Origin: UBA6544 sp038131165
Lineage (GTDB): Bacteria; Pseudomonadota; Alphaproteobacteria; UBA8366
DNA: 64,000 nucleotides
NCBI GenBank assembly: GCA_038131165.1
Contig: JAYPOZ010000001.1
Coordinates: 62,001-126,000, forward strand
Direction of reading: 5' to 3'
In this document: positions 8,258 to 17,841 of the stretch, one piece after another
How positions within the stretch are numbered: position 1 is the first letter of the stretch
Layout of the letters: every line of letters begins with the position of its first letter
Position numbers and translations under genes: made by a program
The notes under the pieces: model-generated
What the model was told of the DNA's origin: nothing
The model's database searches: none
Seen by the model: the letters and a program-made list of their open reading frames with translations, nothing else

Positions 8258-9385
8258 CTAACGCAGCAGACCGCGGGCGGCGATCGGCCAGAGCGCCTCG
8301 ACCCGATTGCCGCGATAGCCGACATACCAGTCGTAGAGGTTCACCGTCGGGTCGCAGTGGCCCGGGATCAATTTCAGCTTGTCGCCGAGCCGCACCGGTT
8401 GATTGGTCTTCGAAATATCCAGAATGCCGTGCTCGTCCGACGCGCGGCCGAACGCGACCTCGGGCATGTCCGCGACCGCCGGCGGTCCCGAATCCATCGC
8501 CAAGGCCTTCAGACCGCCATCGACCAGGGCCCGCGCTTCCGTCGGCGTGCTCATCACCGTGACATAGACGAATAGGCTGTTCTCGAAATCGTCGAAAAAC
8601 CCGCCGTCCGGATTCAGGTTCTTGCCGTAATCCGCGTCCATGAAGACGTAGGAGCCGGCCTGCAGCTCGTTATGCACCCCGCCCGCGGTCTCGAATTGAA
8701 AGGTGCCGGTGCCGGCCCCGCCGACGATTTCGCAGTCCAGACCGGCGGCGGCGAGCGCTTCCACGGTCTCGCGGGTCAAGGCCACGCCCGCCTCCGCGGC
8801 GGCCTGTCGTTCGGCATAGGTCCGCACATGCTGCGCGCGCCCTTGATAGGCTTGCAAGCCAGCGAAAACAAGGTTTGTTGCGGAATCGATTTGTTTTGCA
8901 AGATCGACCGCGGCCTGTCCCGGCGCGACCCCGCACCGCCCGGCGCCGGTGTCGATCTCCACCAGGACGTTCAAGGTCGCATCCATCGCCGCGGCGGCCT
9001 CGTTCAATTGGTCGACATTGTCAGGATGGTCGACGCAAACGCCGAGCCACTCCGCCTGTTTGGAGAGCGCCGCCAAGCGTAGGAGTTTCGGACGCCCGAC
9101 TATTTGATTCGATACCAAAACATTCAACACGCCACCGGCGACCATGGCCTCCGCCTCGCCGACTTTCTGGCAACAAAGCCCCACCGCCCCGCGGGCCATC
9201 TGCGCCAGGCCGATGACCGCGCATTTGTGGGATTTCGAATGCGGCCGCAGCTTGACCGGCTTTCCCTTGAGCTTTTCGGCCATCCGGTCGAGGTTGCGCT
9301 CGAACGCATCGAGGTCGAGCAGCAGCGCCGGGGTGTCGACGTCCTCCAGCGGCATTCCGATTTCAGCGGGCGGCGGCGTGGTCAT
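8258..9385 (-). CDS. DSD1-family PLP enzyme (D-threonine aldolase / D-3-hydroxyaspartate aldolase-like)
   Basis: 375 residues with an alanine-racemase-type PLP barrel. The PLP lysine is K51 in LRPHSKSHKC; the C-terminal GHCDPTVNLYD supplies the His and Cys that hold the divalent metal used by this family. Members split or dehydrate D-beta-hydroxy amino acids. It is the last gene of a leftward operon after a class II aldolase and an Fe-S protein, with only 20 bp between it and the Fe-S gene. The exact substrate cannot be read from sequence. Confidence 0.85.
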   Translation of the reverse strand: MTTPPPAEIGMPLEDVDTPALLLDLDAFERNLDRMAEKLKGKPVKLRPHSKSHKCAVIGLAQMARGAVGLCCQKVGEAEAMVAGGVLNVLVSNQIVGRPKLLRLAALSKQAEWLGVCVDHPDNVDQLNEAAAAMDATLNVLVEIDTGAGRCGVAPGQAAVDLAKQIDSATNLVFAGLQAYQGRAQHVRTYAERQAAAEAGVALTRETVEALAAAGLDCEIVGGAGTGTFQFETAGGVHNELQAGSYVFMDADYGKNLNPDGGFFDDFENSLFVYVTVMSTPTEARALVDGGLKALAMDSGPPAVADMPEVAFGRASDEHGILDISKTNQPVRLGDKLKLIPGHCDPTVNLYDWYVGYRGNRVEALWPIAARGLLR

Positions 9386-9405
9386 CGTCGGTATCTCCTC
9401 GGCTC

Positions 9406-10719
9406 TCAGGGTGCGGATTTCAGCGGCAGGGATTGCTCGCCCACCATGTTGCGCGCGACCACGTCGCGCACCTCGTCTATATAGAGCACCGAAAGATCGA
9501 ACAAAGGCAGGGGGTCGGAGATTTTTTTGTCAACAACCTGCAGCATTTTCAGCCGCTTGAAGACATCGGGATGCTCGACGCCCATGGCGGCGCCGATCAA
9601 TTCCATGAAATTCACCACCTCGAACGGCCAATCGCGCTCGTGGCTGCACAAATCGCGGTGACAGGCGTGATAAATGCCGGCCAGGGTATCCACCCCGGCA
9701 TCCGCCGCCGCCTGCAGTTGTTCGGCGTGCAGGTCCCGCTTGAACGCCGGCAGGACGGACAGGGAATTGCACATATAGCCGACGCTCGGCTGCTCGAGAT
9801 CGACGAATTCGAGCCCCGGAATCGCTTCGAGAATTCGCCGGACCGCGTCCGTCACCCCCGTCGCGCCCGGATGTTCGTGCAATGCGACGCGTTTTTCGAC
9901 CGGATGGACGAAAAGCGCCGTCAGGCGGTCGAAATGGCGCTCCAGGAAGACCGCCATCATCGACATGTCGAACCCGGCGTCGCCGTTCGCCTCCTCGTAG
10001 ACGGGGAGCGCCGTCTCGCCGACCTGGATCATGCAGGTCGGGCACCAGGAGACGACTTCGGAAGCCCCTGTTTCCGCAAAGCGCCGGATCGTGGCATAGG
10101 CTTGACGGCCGCCGTTCTCCGTGTCTCCGGGGCGGAACTGCAGAATGCCGCAACAATTCGACGGCCCGCCGTAGACCGCATAGCTGAGTTCCAGCGCGTC
10201 CAGAACGTCGAGGCACAGCAGAGCGATATGCGGCGTGCGCAGAATGTTGCACCCGGTATAGAAGATCAGGTCGGGAGGGGTGTCGCCGGTCCATTTCCGG
10301 GTCGTCACCCGCGCGAGATCGTCCGCGCTCAGCTGCAGGCGAGGCAACACGCGGGTCGCCTGCGTCATGTCCTTGAAATTATCGACGCCCTGGCGCCGCG
10401 CGCCCTCGCCGGCATCGCGTTTCATCGAGACCCTCGCCAGCAGCAGCATGAGGCGCGGATCGACACCGTAGTCGCAGGCTTCGAGACAGAAGCCGCTATG
10501 GGTGCAGGCCTCGGCCCAAGCCTTGCCCGCTGCGTTGCCTTCGCCGCCGCGCAAAATGTCGACCACCCCGGTCAGGACACCTTGCGGCTCCGCCGCCGCG
10601 AGGCCGGCCGGCGCCGCCATCGGGCAGACTTCAAAACATTTTCCGCAGCGCGTGCAGGCATCCGCGATGGCGAGTGCGCGCGCCTCGAGGCCGCCGGCGA
10701 AATCGGATGCTGCGTCCAT
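9406..10719 (-). CDS. (Fe-S)-binding protein with ferredoxin and CCG domains (HdrB/GlcF-like)
   Basis: 437 residues. The N-terminal CTRCGKCFEVCP (C22, C25, C28, C32) and a second set CTHSGFCLEACDYG bind 4Fe-4S clusters. A CCG (cysteine-rich) domain follows, with YTGCNIL, NCCGILQF and WCPTC; a second, looser set appears as YMCNS and HACHRDLCSHE. Such proteins pass electrons between a flavin dehydrogenase and quinone or a disulfide, as in glycolate oxidase GlcF and heterodisulfide reductase HdrB. No flavin partner is encoded beside it; the operon mates are an aldolase and a PLP enzyme. Function is therefore undefined. Confidence 0.8.
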   Translation of the reverse strand: MDAASDFAGGLEARALAIADACTRCGKCFEVCPMAAPAGLAAAEPQGVLTGVVDILRGGEGNAAGKAWAEACTHSGFCLEACDYGVDPRLMLLLARVSMKRDAGEGARRQGVDNFKDMTQATRVLPRLQLSADDLARVTTRKWTGDTPPDLIFYTGCNILRTPHIALLCLDVLDALELSYAVYGGPSNCCGILQFRPGDTENGGRQAYATIRRFAETGASEVVSWCPTCMIQVGETALPVYEEANGDAGFDMSMMAVFLERHFDRLTALFVHPVEKRVALHEHPGATGVTDAVRRILEAIPGLEFVDLEQPSVGYMCNSLSVLPAFKRDLHAEQLQAAADAGVDTLAGIYHACHRDLCSHERDWPFEVVNFMELIGAAMGVEHPDVFKRLKMLQVVDKKISDPLPLFDLSVLYIDEVRDVVARNMVGEQSLPLKSAP

Positions 10720-10771
10720 TGGTCTTTCCTCCCGCGAGCCCGTCCTATTTGGTTGAGAGCCGGGCGTGGCG

Positions 10772-11491
10772 TCAATTCAGATAATCGGGCTCTTCCTTGT
10801 CGAGGATTCGCTTCAGCGCCTCGAAATGCAGGTGTGCGGTCTCGCGCTCGCCGCTCATCTGCTCGAGCGTCGCCTCGACGGTCTTCTCGGGAATGCGCCG
10901 ATACGGCTTGCCGGTCGACTGCGCCAGCACCTGAAACATGGCGGCGCGCTCCAGATAATAGAGATCGTCGAAGGCCTCCGCGACGTTCGGCCCGACGACG
11001 ACGACCCCGTGATTGGCGAGAAACATGGCTTTCTTGTTGCCGAGCTTGGAGGCAATCCGCTGACCTTCCGCCTCGTCGAGCGCCAGGCCGTTGTAGTCGT
11101 CGTCATAGGCAATGCTGTTATGGAACCGGATGGCATTCTGCTCCACGGGTTCGATCCGGCCGCCCTCGATCATGGTGAGCGCCGTGGCATAGGGCATATG
11201 CGTGTGCAGCACAACCTTGGCGTGGGGCGCCGCCCGGTGGGTCTGGCCGTGAATGAACAAGGCCGTCGGTTCGACCGGATGATCGCCTTCGAGGACGTTG
11301 CCGTCCGCATCGCACACCAGCACGCTCGACGCCGTTATTTCGGACCAGTGGAGACCGTGCGGATTGATCAAAAACGTGTCGTCGTCCAACGCCACGCTGA
11401 AATGGTTGCTGATGCCTTCGTTGAAGCCGAACCGCACGGCCCACCGATAGGCGGCCGCCAGGTCGATTCGCAATTGTTTGATATCTTCCAT
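10772..11491 (-). CDS. Class II aldolase/adducin family protein
   Basis: 239 residues. H96 and H98 in VVLHTHMPYATAL and the later histidine in FLANHGVVVVG form the zinc site of this fold; N-terminal GFNEGISNHFSV is the substrate-loop signature. Family members cleave sugar phosphates or act on related hydroxy acids. The frame extends to 11626, but AAGGGGAGACCC stands just before the ATG at 11491, so I use that start. It leads the leftward operon with the Fe-S protein and the DSD1 enzyme and is divergent from purB. Confidence 0.87.
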   Translation of the reverse strand: MEDIKQLRIDLAAAYRWAVRFGFNEGISNHFSVALDDDTFLINPHGLHWSEITASSVLVCDADGNVLEGDHPVEPTALFIHGQTHRAAPHAKVVLHTHMPYATALTMIEGGRIEPVEQNAIRFHNSIAYDDDYNGLALDEAEGQRIASKLGNKKAMFLANHGVVVVGPNVAEAFDDLYYLERAAMFQVLAQSTGKPYRRIPEKTVEATLEQMSGERETAHLHFEALKRILDKEEPDYLN

Positions 11492-11624
11492 GGGTCTCCC
11501 CTTTTCGTCGAGTGAGGCAGATAATAAGGTGTTCGCATGTCCCCGCAAGGGGCCCGCCACCACCATCAGCCCCGGCCCTTCGGGTGGCTTGACCCGTCGG
11601 CGCCGAAAAGGAAATGTTTGTTCC

Positions 11625-12920
11625 ATGATTCCACGTTATAGCCGGCCCGAGATGACCCAGATATGGGAGCCGGAAAATAAATTCCGCATTTGGTTCGAAA
11701 TCGAGGCCCACGCCTGCGACGCCCTCGCCGAGCTTGGAGTCATCCCGAAGGAGGCCGCCAAGACGATCTGGGAGAAAGGCAAGTTCGAGGTCGAGCGCAT
11801 CGACGAAATCGAGCGCGAGACGAAACACGACGTCATCGCCTTCCTCACCAATGTCGCCGAGCATGTCGGCCCGGAAGCCCGCTTCCTGCATCAGGGCATG
11901 ACCTCGTCGGACGTGCTCGACACCTGCCTTGCGGTTCAGTTGACGCAAGCGAGCGACATTCTGCTGGCGGACCTCGACCGGGTTCTCGACGTCCTGGAGC
12001 GCCGCGCCAACGAGCACAAGCATTCCATCTGCATCGGCCGCAGCCACGGCATTCACGCGGAGCCCACCACTTTCGGCGTGAAACTCGCGGGCCATTACGC
12101 GGAATTCGCCCGCAACAAGAAACGGCTGCAGGAAGCCCGCGCCGAAATCGCGACCTGCGCGATCTCGGGGGCGGTCGGCACATTCGCCAATATCGACCCC
12201 AGGGTCGAAGCCTATGTCGCGGAGAAACTGGGACTCGCCGTCGAGCCGGTCTCCACCCAAGTGATCCCGCGCGACCGGCACGCCGCCTTTTTCGCCACGC
12301 TCGCCGTCATCGCGTCGTCGATCGAGCGGCTGGCGACGGAAATCCGGCACCTTCAGCGGACCGAAGTCCGAGAGGCGGAGGAGTTCTTTTCGGAAGGCCA
12401 GAAAGGCTCCTCGGCGATGCCGCACAAGCGGAACCCCGTACTGACCGAGAACCTCACCGGTCTCGCGCGGATGGTCCGCTCGGCGGTGGTCCCCGCCCTG
12501 GAAAACGTGGCCCTTTGGCACGAACGCGACATCTCGCATTCGTCGGTGGAGCGGATGATCGGGCCCGACGCCACGGTTACCCTCGATTTTGCCTTGATGC
12601 GGTTGGCGGGAATGATGGATAAACTGCTCGTCTATCCCGAGGCGATGATGTTGAACTTGGAGCGCCTGAAGGGCCTCGTGCATTCGCAGCGCGTTCTGTT
12701 GGGCCTGACGCAGCGCGGGATGAGCCGCGAGGACGCTTATCAAGCCGTGCAGCGCAACGCGATGGATGTCTGGAAAGGCAACGCGGCGTTTCTAAACCTT
12801 TTGAAATCCGACCGCCAAATCGGCGAATATCTCAGTAACGACGAACTCGAGGAGCTGTTCGATCTCGGCTATCACACGAAACATGTGGACACGATTTTCG
12901 ACCGCGTCTTCGGCGCTTAG
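11625..12920 (+). CDS. purB: Adenylosuccinate lyase
   Basis: 431 residues. It removes fumarate from SAICAR and from adenylosuccinate in purine synthesis. The fumarase/aspartase signature GSSAMPHKRNP lies near residues 261-271; HQGMTSSDVLDTC and GRSHGIHAEPTTFG carry the other active-site residues. The start is ATG at 11625 with AAAGGA about 14 bases upstream, a rather long spacing. The next gene begins inside its last 38 bases. Confidence 0.97.
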   Translation: MIPRYSRPEMTQIWEPENKFRIWFEIEAHACDALAELGVIPKEAAKTIWEKGKFEVERIDEIERETKHDVIAFLTNVAEHVGPEARFLHQGMTSSDVLDTCLAVQLTQASDILLADLDRVLDVLERRANEHKHSICIGRSHGIHAEPTTFGVKLAGHYAEFARNKKRLQEARAEIATCAISGAVGTFANIDPRVEAYVAEKLGLAVEPVSTQVIPRDRHAAFFATLAVIASSIERLATEIRHLQRTEVREAEEFFSEGQKGSSAMPHKRNPVLTENLTGLARMVRSAVVPALENVALWHERDISHSSVERMIGPDATVTLDFALMRLAGMMDKLLVYPEAMMLNLERLKGLVHSQRVLLGLTQRGMSREDAYQAVQRNAMDVWKGNAAFLNLLKSDRQIGEYLSNDELEELFDLGYHTKHVDTIFDRVFGA

Positions 12921-14739
12921 CGCGGGTCTGCTGCTGGCGGCCTGGCTGACAGGCCCCGTCTTTGCCCAGTCCGGCATGCCGGGACCCGGCGAAGCACCGA
13001 GAATCAGTACCGAAAAGGTCGAGGATGCCATCCGTCTGTTGCGGATCGCGGCCCTCAGCCTGAAGCAGGATCCGGATCGCGGGCGGGCGTTTACCGGCTT
13101 GGTCGAAGCCCAACTGATACGGAACAAACTCAAGGCCTCGCAGATCGAGCTCAAGAATATCCGGGACCGACTGTGGCGCGTAAGGTCCGGCATCCTGACG
13201 GCGGATTATCATTTGCGGAAGGGCCGCACCAAGACCGCCCGCCGCACGCTTGCGGAATCCGTCAAGATCGTCCCCACGAAAGGACGCCAACGGGGCGCCG
13301 ACGATACCTACCTGGATATCGCGAAACGGCAGGCGGATATGGACGATTTCGCCGCCGCGCTTTCCACGGCGCGGCGCATCTCCATTCCCCGCGAACGGCT
13401 CGACGCTATTCTTCTCATCGCCGACAAGGCCGCCGGCAGCCGCGACTCGAAGATAGCCGCTTCCGCGGGCAAAATGTTCGACGAGGCTTTTGCCCTCGCC
13501 AAGAGCGCGTATAGCGGCGATGCCTCCTCCGCCGACGTCATGTTGCGCATCGCTCAAGCTCAGATCGACGCCGGCCAGAATAATAGCGCTCTCGGCACGT
13601 TGCGGTTCCTGCGCCCCATCCTTCTGAAAAACGAATTCGACGGACACCCGGCGCGGGTTGCGAAAATGGCAGGCACCTATGTTCTGGCCGGAGACAATAA
13701 TGCGGCCATGTCCCTCGTCCGTTCCGTTCGCGACATCGACGAAAAGGCGCTGACGATGTCTTCCGTTGCCGGCGCCATCGGCCAGAAGGGCAATATCGAT
13801 GCCGCCGTTCCGCTCTTCAGCCTAGCCTTCCAGGATATCAAGCGGGTGGAGTCAGAGGAGAAAAGATTCACCGTCGTGAAGGATCTGGTCTATCGCCAGG
13901 CCGAGCTCCGCCGCCACGCCGACGCCTTCAACATGGCCGGATACATCCGGGACAGACGGATGCAGGCTCTCACCATGCTGGAAATGGGGAAGGCCATGCT
14001 GTCGATCGAAGATTATACCAGCGCCGAAAGGGTGACCGATTTTATTCCGTATACCGGCATGCGATCGCAAATCTTCACAGCGATCGCGAACGTCAAAGGT
14101 CTTTCCGGCCAGAAACTCGAAGCGAGCGCTTTACTGGCGAAAGGCCTGGCGGACACGCCCTCGAAGAAAATCAATCCAGAAAGCCTGGAATGGGCACTCC
14201 TCAAGACCATCGATATCCAAAGCCGGGTTGGAGCGCCGGAAGCCGCGGAATCTCTGTTCACGCGCGTCCGGGATTTATCCAAACGGCTTCCGGACATGAA
14301 AGCGCAGGTTTTGATCTTATCGCAGATGGCTGTCGTCTTCGCGCATATCGATAAAAAGCAGAAAGCGCAGGATGACCTGGATGTCGCATGGCGTCTCGCC
14401 TGGCGCGACACCACGCATCCGGCCTTTGCCGAAATGCTGTCGAGCATCACCGACGCGCAATTGGCCGCGGGGTTCGTCCTTCAGGCTTTCGACACGGCCG
14501 CGCGCATTCCCGACCAACCGGATGGCGGCACGGACCCAGGTGGGGAAAACCGCGCAGACGCAATGCATCCTGTGGAGAATCCCCGGAACCGGGCCCTTCG
14601 CAGTGTCGCGGTCGCCGCTGGATCACAGGGTCAGCCTACGCTGTCAATCCGCGCGGTAAGGGCAATTTCGAACGAAACCGCGCGCGCATACGCTGTCGCC
14701 CAAATCGCCGTGGCCGTCGCCAAGAACGAAAACAAGTAA
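12883..14739 (+). CDS. Secreted helical-repeat (TPR-like) protein of unknown function
   Basis: 618 residues with a clear signal peptide (WTRFSTASSALSAGLLLAAWLTGPVFAQS) and then an all-helical, alanine- and leucine-rich sequence whose spacing (for example RTLAESVKIVPTKG, ALSTARRISIPRERLDAIL, SLVRSVRDIDEKALTM) suggests TPR-type helix pairs. It starts within purB, overlapping it by 38 bp, without a good ribosome site; translation may depend on purB. No catalytic motif is visible. I do not recognise a named family. Role probably periplasmic and protein-binding, by inference only. Confidence 0.7.
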   Translation: MWTRFSTASSALSAGLLLAAWLTGPVFAQSGMPGPGEAPRISTEKVEDAIRLLRIAALSLKQDPDRGRAFTGLVEAQLIRNKLKASQIELKNIRDRLWRVRSGILTADYHLRKGRTKTARRTLAESVKIVPTKGRQRGADDTYLDIAKRQADMDDFAAALSTARRISIPRERLDAILLIADKAAGSRDSKIAASAGKMFDEAFALAKSAYSGDASSADVMLRIAQAQIDAGQNNSALGTLRFLRPILLKNEFDGHPARVAKMAGTYVLAGDNNAAMSLVRSVRDIDEKALTMSSVAGAIGQKGNIDAAVPLFSLAFQDIKRVESEEKRFTVVKDLVYRQAELRRHADAFNMAGYIRDRRMQALTMLEMGKAMLSIEDYTSAERVTDFIPYTGMRSQIFTAIANVKGLSGQKLEASALLAKGLADTPSKKINPESLEWALLKTIDIQSRVGAPEAAESLFTRVRDLSKRLPDMKAQVLILSQMAVVFAHIDKKQKAQDDLDVAWRLAWRDTTHPAFAEMLSSITDAQLAAGFVLQAFDTAARIPDQPDGGTDPGGENRADAMHPVENPRNRALRSVAVAAGSQGQPTLSIRAVRAISNETARAYAVAQIAVAVAKNENK

Positions 14740-14748
14740 TCTAGTCGG

Positions 14749-15066
14749 TCAGTCCGAAAGCTCCTTACGCGCGGCTTCCAGGAGCTTGTCCATTTCCTTG
14801 CGCACCAGGTGCTCGCTGATATCGATCCCTTTGCCTTCAAGATCGCCGTGAACCTTGCGCAGAACGTCGTCGTCGCCCGGCTCGTCGAAATCGGAAACGA
14901 TCACTTCCTTGGCATACGCATCGGCCTCGGCACCTGAGAGCCCCAGCTTCTCCGCCGCCCAAAGGCCGAGTAGTTTGTTGCGGCGCGCCTGAACCTTAAA
15001 CTCCAGCTCTTGGTCGCGGCGGTGCTTTTCTTCGAATCCCTTTTCACGCTTGTCGAACTGGCTCAT
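14749..15066 (-). CDS. DUF1476 protein (F1F0-ATPase zeta-type inhibitor)
   Basis: 105 residues, almost all charged helix: FDKREKGFEEKHRRDQELEFKVQARRNKLLGLWAAEKLGLSG is the DUF1476 signature. In Paracoccus the family member (zeta) inhibits ATP hydrolysis by the F1-ATPase through its N-terminal helix. The family is almost confined to alphaproteobacteria, which supports the assignment of the window. It converges on the preceding gene with 9 bp between the stops. Confidence 0.9.
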   Translation of the reverse strand: MSQFDKREKGFEEKHRRDQELEFKVQARRNKLLGLWAAEKLGLSGAEADAYAKEVIVSDFDEPGDDDVLRKVHGDLEGKGIDISEHLVRKEMDKLLEAARKELSD

Positions 15067-15251
15067 TTGGCATCGTCCTCAGGTAAGTAGTCCTCGCGGT
15101 AAAAGCGATCTTTCCGAATGCGCGCTCGGCACCGCCTTTTCACGCTCTAAATATACGGACGAAATCGCGCGTTTCAACGTCAATGGAATATTTGCCGCAG
15201 GCAGGCATCGCCGGTTTGCGCGAAAGCGATCGTACTGGTATTCGAGGCAGC

Positions 15252-15998
15252 ATGTGTTCGATCATCATCCTCCGGCGCCCTGGGCATGCTTGGCCGCTCA
15301 TCATTGCCGCCAATCGCGACGAGATGCTCGATCGGCCCTGGGACCCGCCCGGCCGGCATTGGGACGATCGTCCGGAGGTCGTTGCCGGCCGCGACCGTCT
15401 CGCGGGCGGCAGCTGGCTCGGACGAAACGATCACGGCGTCTTCGCCGCCATTCTCAACCGCGAAGGATCGCTTGGACCGAGCGCCGACAAACGCAGCCGG
15501 GGCGAGTTGGTCCTCGAAGCCCTGGATCACGCCGATGCCTCAGATGCTGCGGCGGCGCTCTGCGGGTTGGACCCCCATGCGTACCGCAGTTTTAATTTGG
15601 TCGTCGGAGACAACGCCCACGTATTTCACGTCGCGAACAGAGCGCAGGCACACGCCATCACGGCCGAGGAAATTCCGCCCGGGCTCTCGATGTTGACGTC
15701 GCAAGAAGTAAACGACCGCAGAAATGCCCGGATTGCGGCGTATCTGGCCCAGTTCGAGGCGGCCGCGGCGCCCGACCCGGATTCCGGCGACTGGTCGGCC
15801 TGGCGGGCCGTCCTCTCGGACGGCACATACGACCCTGCGATCGGCCCCTCGGCCGCCATGTGCATCGAGAGCGACTGGGGTTTCGGCACGGTCTCCAGCA
15901 CATTGCTGGCCTTGCCGGCCCCCGGTGCGGAAGATCCCCGCGGCATTTATCTGTTCGCGCCGGGCCGGCCCGATACGGCCGAATACCTCCCGGTATAG
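15252..15998 (+). CDS. NRDE family protein
   Basis: 248 residues. It begins MCSI, with Cys2 placed like the nucleophile of Ntn hydrolases, and has the family motif NRDE at residues 21-24, followed by GGSWLGRN. The frame runs upstream to 15183; I chose the ATG at 15252 because family members start directly with the MC motif. The eukaryotic relative is TANGO2, linked to haem or lipid handling; the bacterial role is not settled. It stands alone between DUF1476 (divergent) and purC. Confidence 0.85.
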   Translation: MCSIIILRRPGHAWPLIIAANRDEMLDRPWDPPGRHWDDRPEVVAGRDRLAGGSWLGRNDHGVFAAILNREGSLGPSADKRSRGELVLEALDHADASDAAAALCGLDPHAYRSFNLVVGDNAHVFHVANRAQAHAITAEEIPPGLSMLTSQEVNDRRNARIAAYLAQFEAAAAPDPDSGDWSAWRAVLSDGTYDPAIGPSAAMCIESDWGFGTVSSTLLALPAPGAEDPRGIYLFAPGRPDTAEYLPV

Positions 15999-16125
15999 TT
16001 CAGGTAGGCAGCCCGGCTGAATTGTTCCGATCGCGATTGTGCCGCGTCCCTTCAGTTGCTATATGAGGCTCGCGCTTCGGCGCTTGTCAGACTGCCCTTC
16101 CGATGGCGCGATGAGGCCCCCCAAA

Positions 16126-16893
16126 ATGGCAAGACGCAGACGGATCTACGAGGGCAAGGACAAGGTCCTTTACGAAGGCCCCGAGCCCGGCACCCTCGTC
16201 CTTTCCTTCAAGGACGATGTCAGCAGCCATGACGGCGCACGCACCGGTACGATTACCGGCAAGGGTGTGCTCAACAATCGAATTTCCGAATTCATCATGA
16301 TGCGCCTGCACGAGATCGGCATTCCGACGCATTTCGTGCGACGCTTGAACATGCGCGAGCAGCTGGTCCGGGAAGTCGAGATCATTCCGTTGGAAATCAT
16401 GGTGCGCAATGCCGCTGCCGGCCGCTTTGCCGCACGTTTCGGCATCCAGCCGGGCACTCAAATGCCCCGTTCGATCGTCGAATATTACTACAAATCGGCG
16501 GAGCTCGGCCGGCCCATGGTCACCGAAGAGCACATCACCGCATTCGGGTGGGCAACGCCGCAGGATATCGACGATATGTTGGCCCTGGCGCTGCGGATCA
16601 ACGATTTCGTCTCCGGCCTTTTTCTCGGCGCCGGTCTCCGGCTGATCGATTTCCGCTCGGAATTCGGGCGCCTCTACGAAGATACCGGCGAAATGCGGGT
16701 TGTCCTGGCCGACGAAATCAGCCCCGATTCGTGCCGTATTTGGGATATCGCCACGAACGAGCCTCTCGATTCGGATCGATTCGAGCTTGAACTTGGCCGC
16801 GAATCGGAAGCCTATCAGGAAATTGCCCGTCGCCTCGGCATTCTGTCCGAAGGCGGCCCCATCGATATTCAGGCACCGGAGGCCGTGGAGTAA
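16126..16893 (+). CDS. purC: Phosphoribosylaminoimidazole-succinocarboxamide synthase
   Basis: 255 residues. It joins aspartate to CAIR with ATP. Signatures: RRRRIYEGKDKVLYEGPEPG, GTITGKGVLNNRISE, EIIPLEIMVRNAAAG and RLIDFRSEFGR. ATG at 16126 gives the usual N-terminus; an in-frame ATG at 16111 is an alternative, and a GAGG at 16113-16116 would serve the later start. A weak promoter (TTGTGC at 16037, TATATG at 16060, 17 bp apart) may serve the purCSQL run. The stop overlaps the purS start. Confidence 0.95.
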   Translation: MARRRRIYEGKDKVLYEGPEPGTLVLSFKDDVSSHDGARTGTITGKGVLNNRISEFIMMRLHEIGIPTHFVRRLNMREQLVREVEIIPLEIMVRNAAAGRFAARFGIQPGTQMPRSIVEYYYKSAELGRPMVTEEHITAFGWATPQDIDDMLALALRINDFVSGLFLGAGLRLIDFRSEFGRLYEDTGEMRVVLADEISPDSCRIWDIATNEPLDSDRFELELGRESEAYQEIARRLGILSEGGPIDIQAPEAVE

Positions 16894-17135
16894 TGAAGGT
16901 CAAGGTACACGTAACATTGAAAAACGGCGTCTTGGATCCGCAAGGTAAAGCCGTCGGACATGCCTTGGAAGGGCTTGGCTTCAACGGCATCGGCTCGGTT
17001 CGCATCGGCCGTTACATCGAACTCGACCTCGACGAATCCGATCCCGAAAAGGCCCGCCAGCAAAGCGAGGAGATGTGCAAGAAGCTCTTGGCCAATACGG
17101 TGATCGAAAACTACCGCATCGAAATCGAGCAGTAG
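16893..17135 (+). CDS. purS: Phosphoribosylformylglycinamidine synthase subunit PurS
   Basis: 80 residues, the usual size. It bridges PurQ and PurL in the three-subunit FGAM synthase. Recognised by VTLKNGVLDPQGKAVGHALEGLGF and the C-terminal ANTVIENYRIE. The ATG overlaps the purC stop (TAATG). Confidence 0.95.
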   Translation: MKVKVHVTLKNGVLDPQGKAVGHALEGLGFNGIGSVRIGRYIELDLDESDPEKARQQSEEMCKKLLANTVIENYRIEIEQ

Positions 17136-17151
17136 AGGAGCCTGCACCGCC

Positions 17152-17841
17152 GTGAAAGCCGCCGTTATCGTATTTCCCGGATCCAATTGCGACCGCGATG
17201 CGCAAGTGGCCTTGGAAGAGGCCTCCGGACTGCCGGTTGCAATGGTCTGGCATGGGCAGCACGATTTGCCGAAGGTCGATCTGATCGTCGTGCCGGGCGG
17301 TTTTTCCTATGGGGACTACCTGCGGGGCGGCGCCATGGCCGCCCATTCGCCGATCATGCGCGAAGTGACAGCCGCCGCCGACCGGGGAGTGCCGGTACTC
17401 GGCATCTGCAACGGGTTTCAGGTACTCACCGAATGCGGCATGTTGCCCGGCGTGCTGATGCGAAACGCCAATCTTAAATTCATCTGCCGGAGCGTCCATT
17501 TACGGGTCGAGACCAGCCAATCCATCTTCACCGCCGGCTACGAAGAAGGCCAGATCGTCCAGATTCCCGTCGCCCATAACGAAGGCAATTATTTTGCCGA
17601 CGAGGAGACCTTGGACCGGCTGGAAGGCGACGGCAGGATCGCATTCCGCTATGCGACACCGGATGGCGATATCGGCCCTGCCGGTAATCCGAACGGGGCG
17701 GCGCGCAACATCGCCGGCATTTTCAACGAGACGAAGACCGTGCTCGGAATGATGCCGCATCCGGAACGCGCCGCCGACGACCGGCTCGGCGGGACGGACG
17801 GAAAAGCATTGTTCGACGGGCTTGTGGAGGCGCTGGCGTGA
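17152..17841 (+). CDS. purQ: Phosphoribosylformylglycinamidine synthase subunit PurQ
   Basis: 229 residues; class I glutamine amidotransferase that feeds ammonia to PurL. The nucleophile is C86 in VLGICNGFQ; the catalytic His and Glu lie in MMPHPERAAD near the C-terminus. The start is GTG with GAGGAG about 10 bases upstream. The stop overlaps the purL GTG start. Confidence 0.96.
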   Translation: MKAAVIVFPGSNCDRDAQVALEEASGLPVAMVWHGQHDLPKVDLIVVPGGFSYGDYLRGGAMAAHSPIMREVTAAADRGVPVLGICNGFQVLTECGMLPGVLMRNANLKFICRSVHLRVETSQSIFTAGYEEGQIVQIPVAHNEGNYFADEETLDRLEGDGRIAFRYATPDGDIGPAGNPNGAARNIAGIFNETKTVLGMMPHPERAADDRLGGTDGKALFDGLVEALA

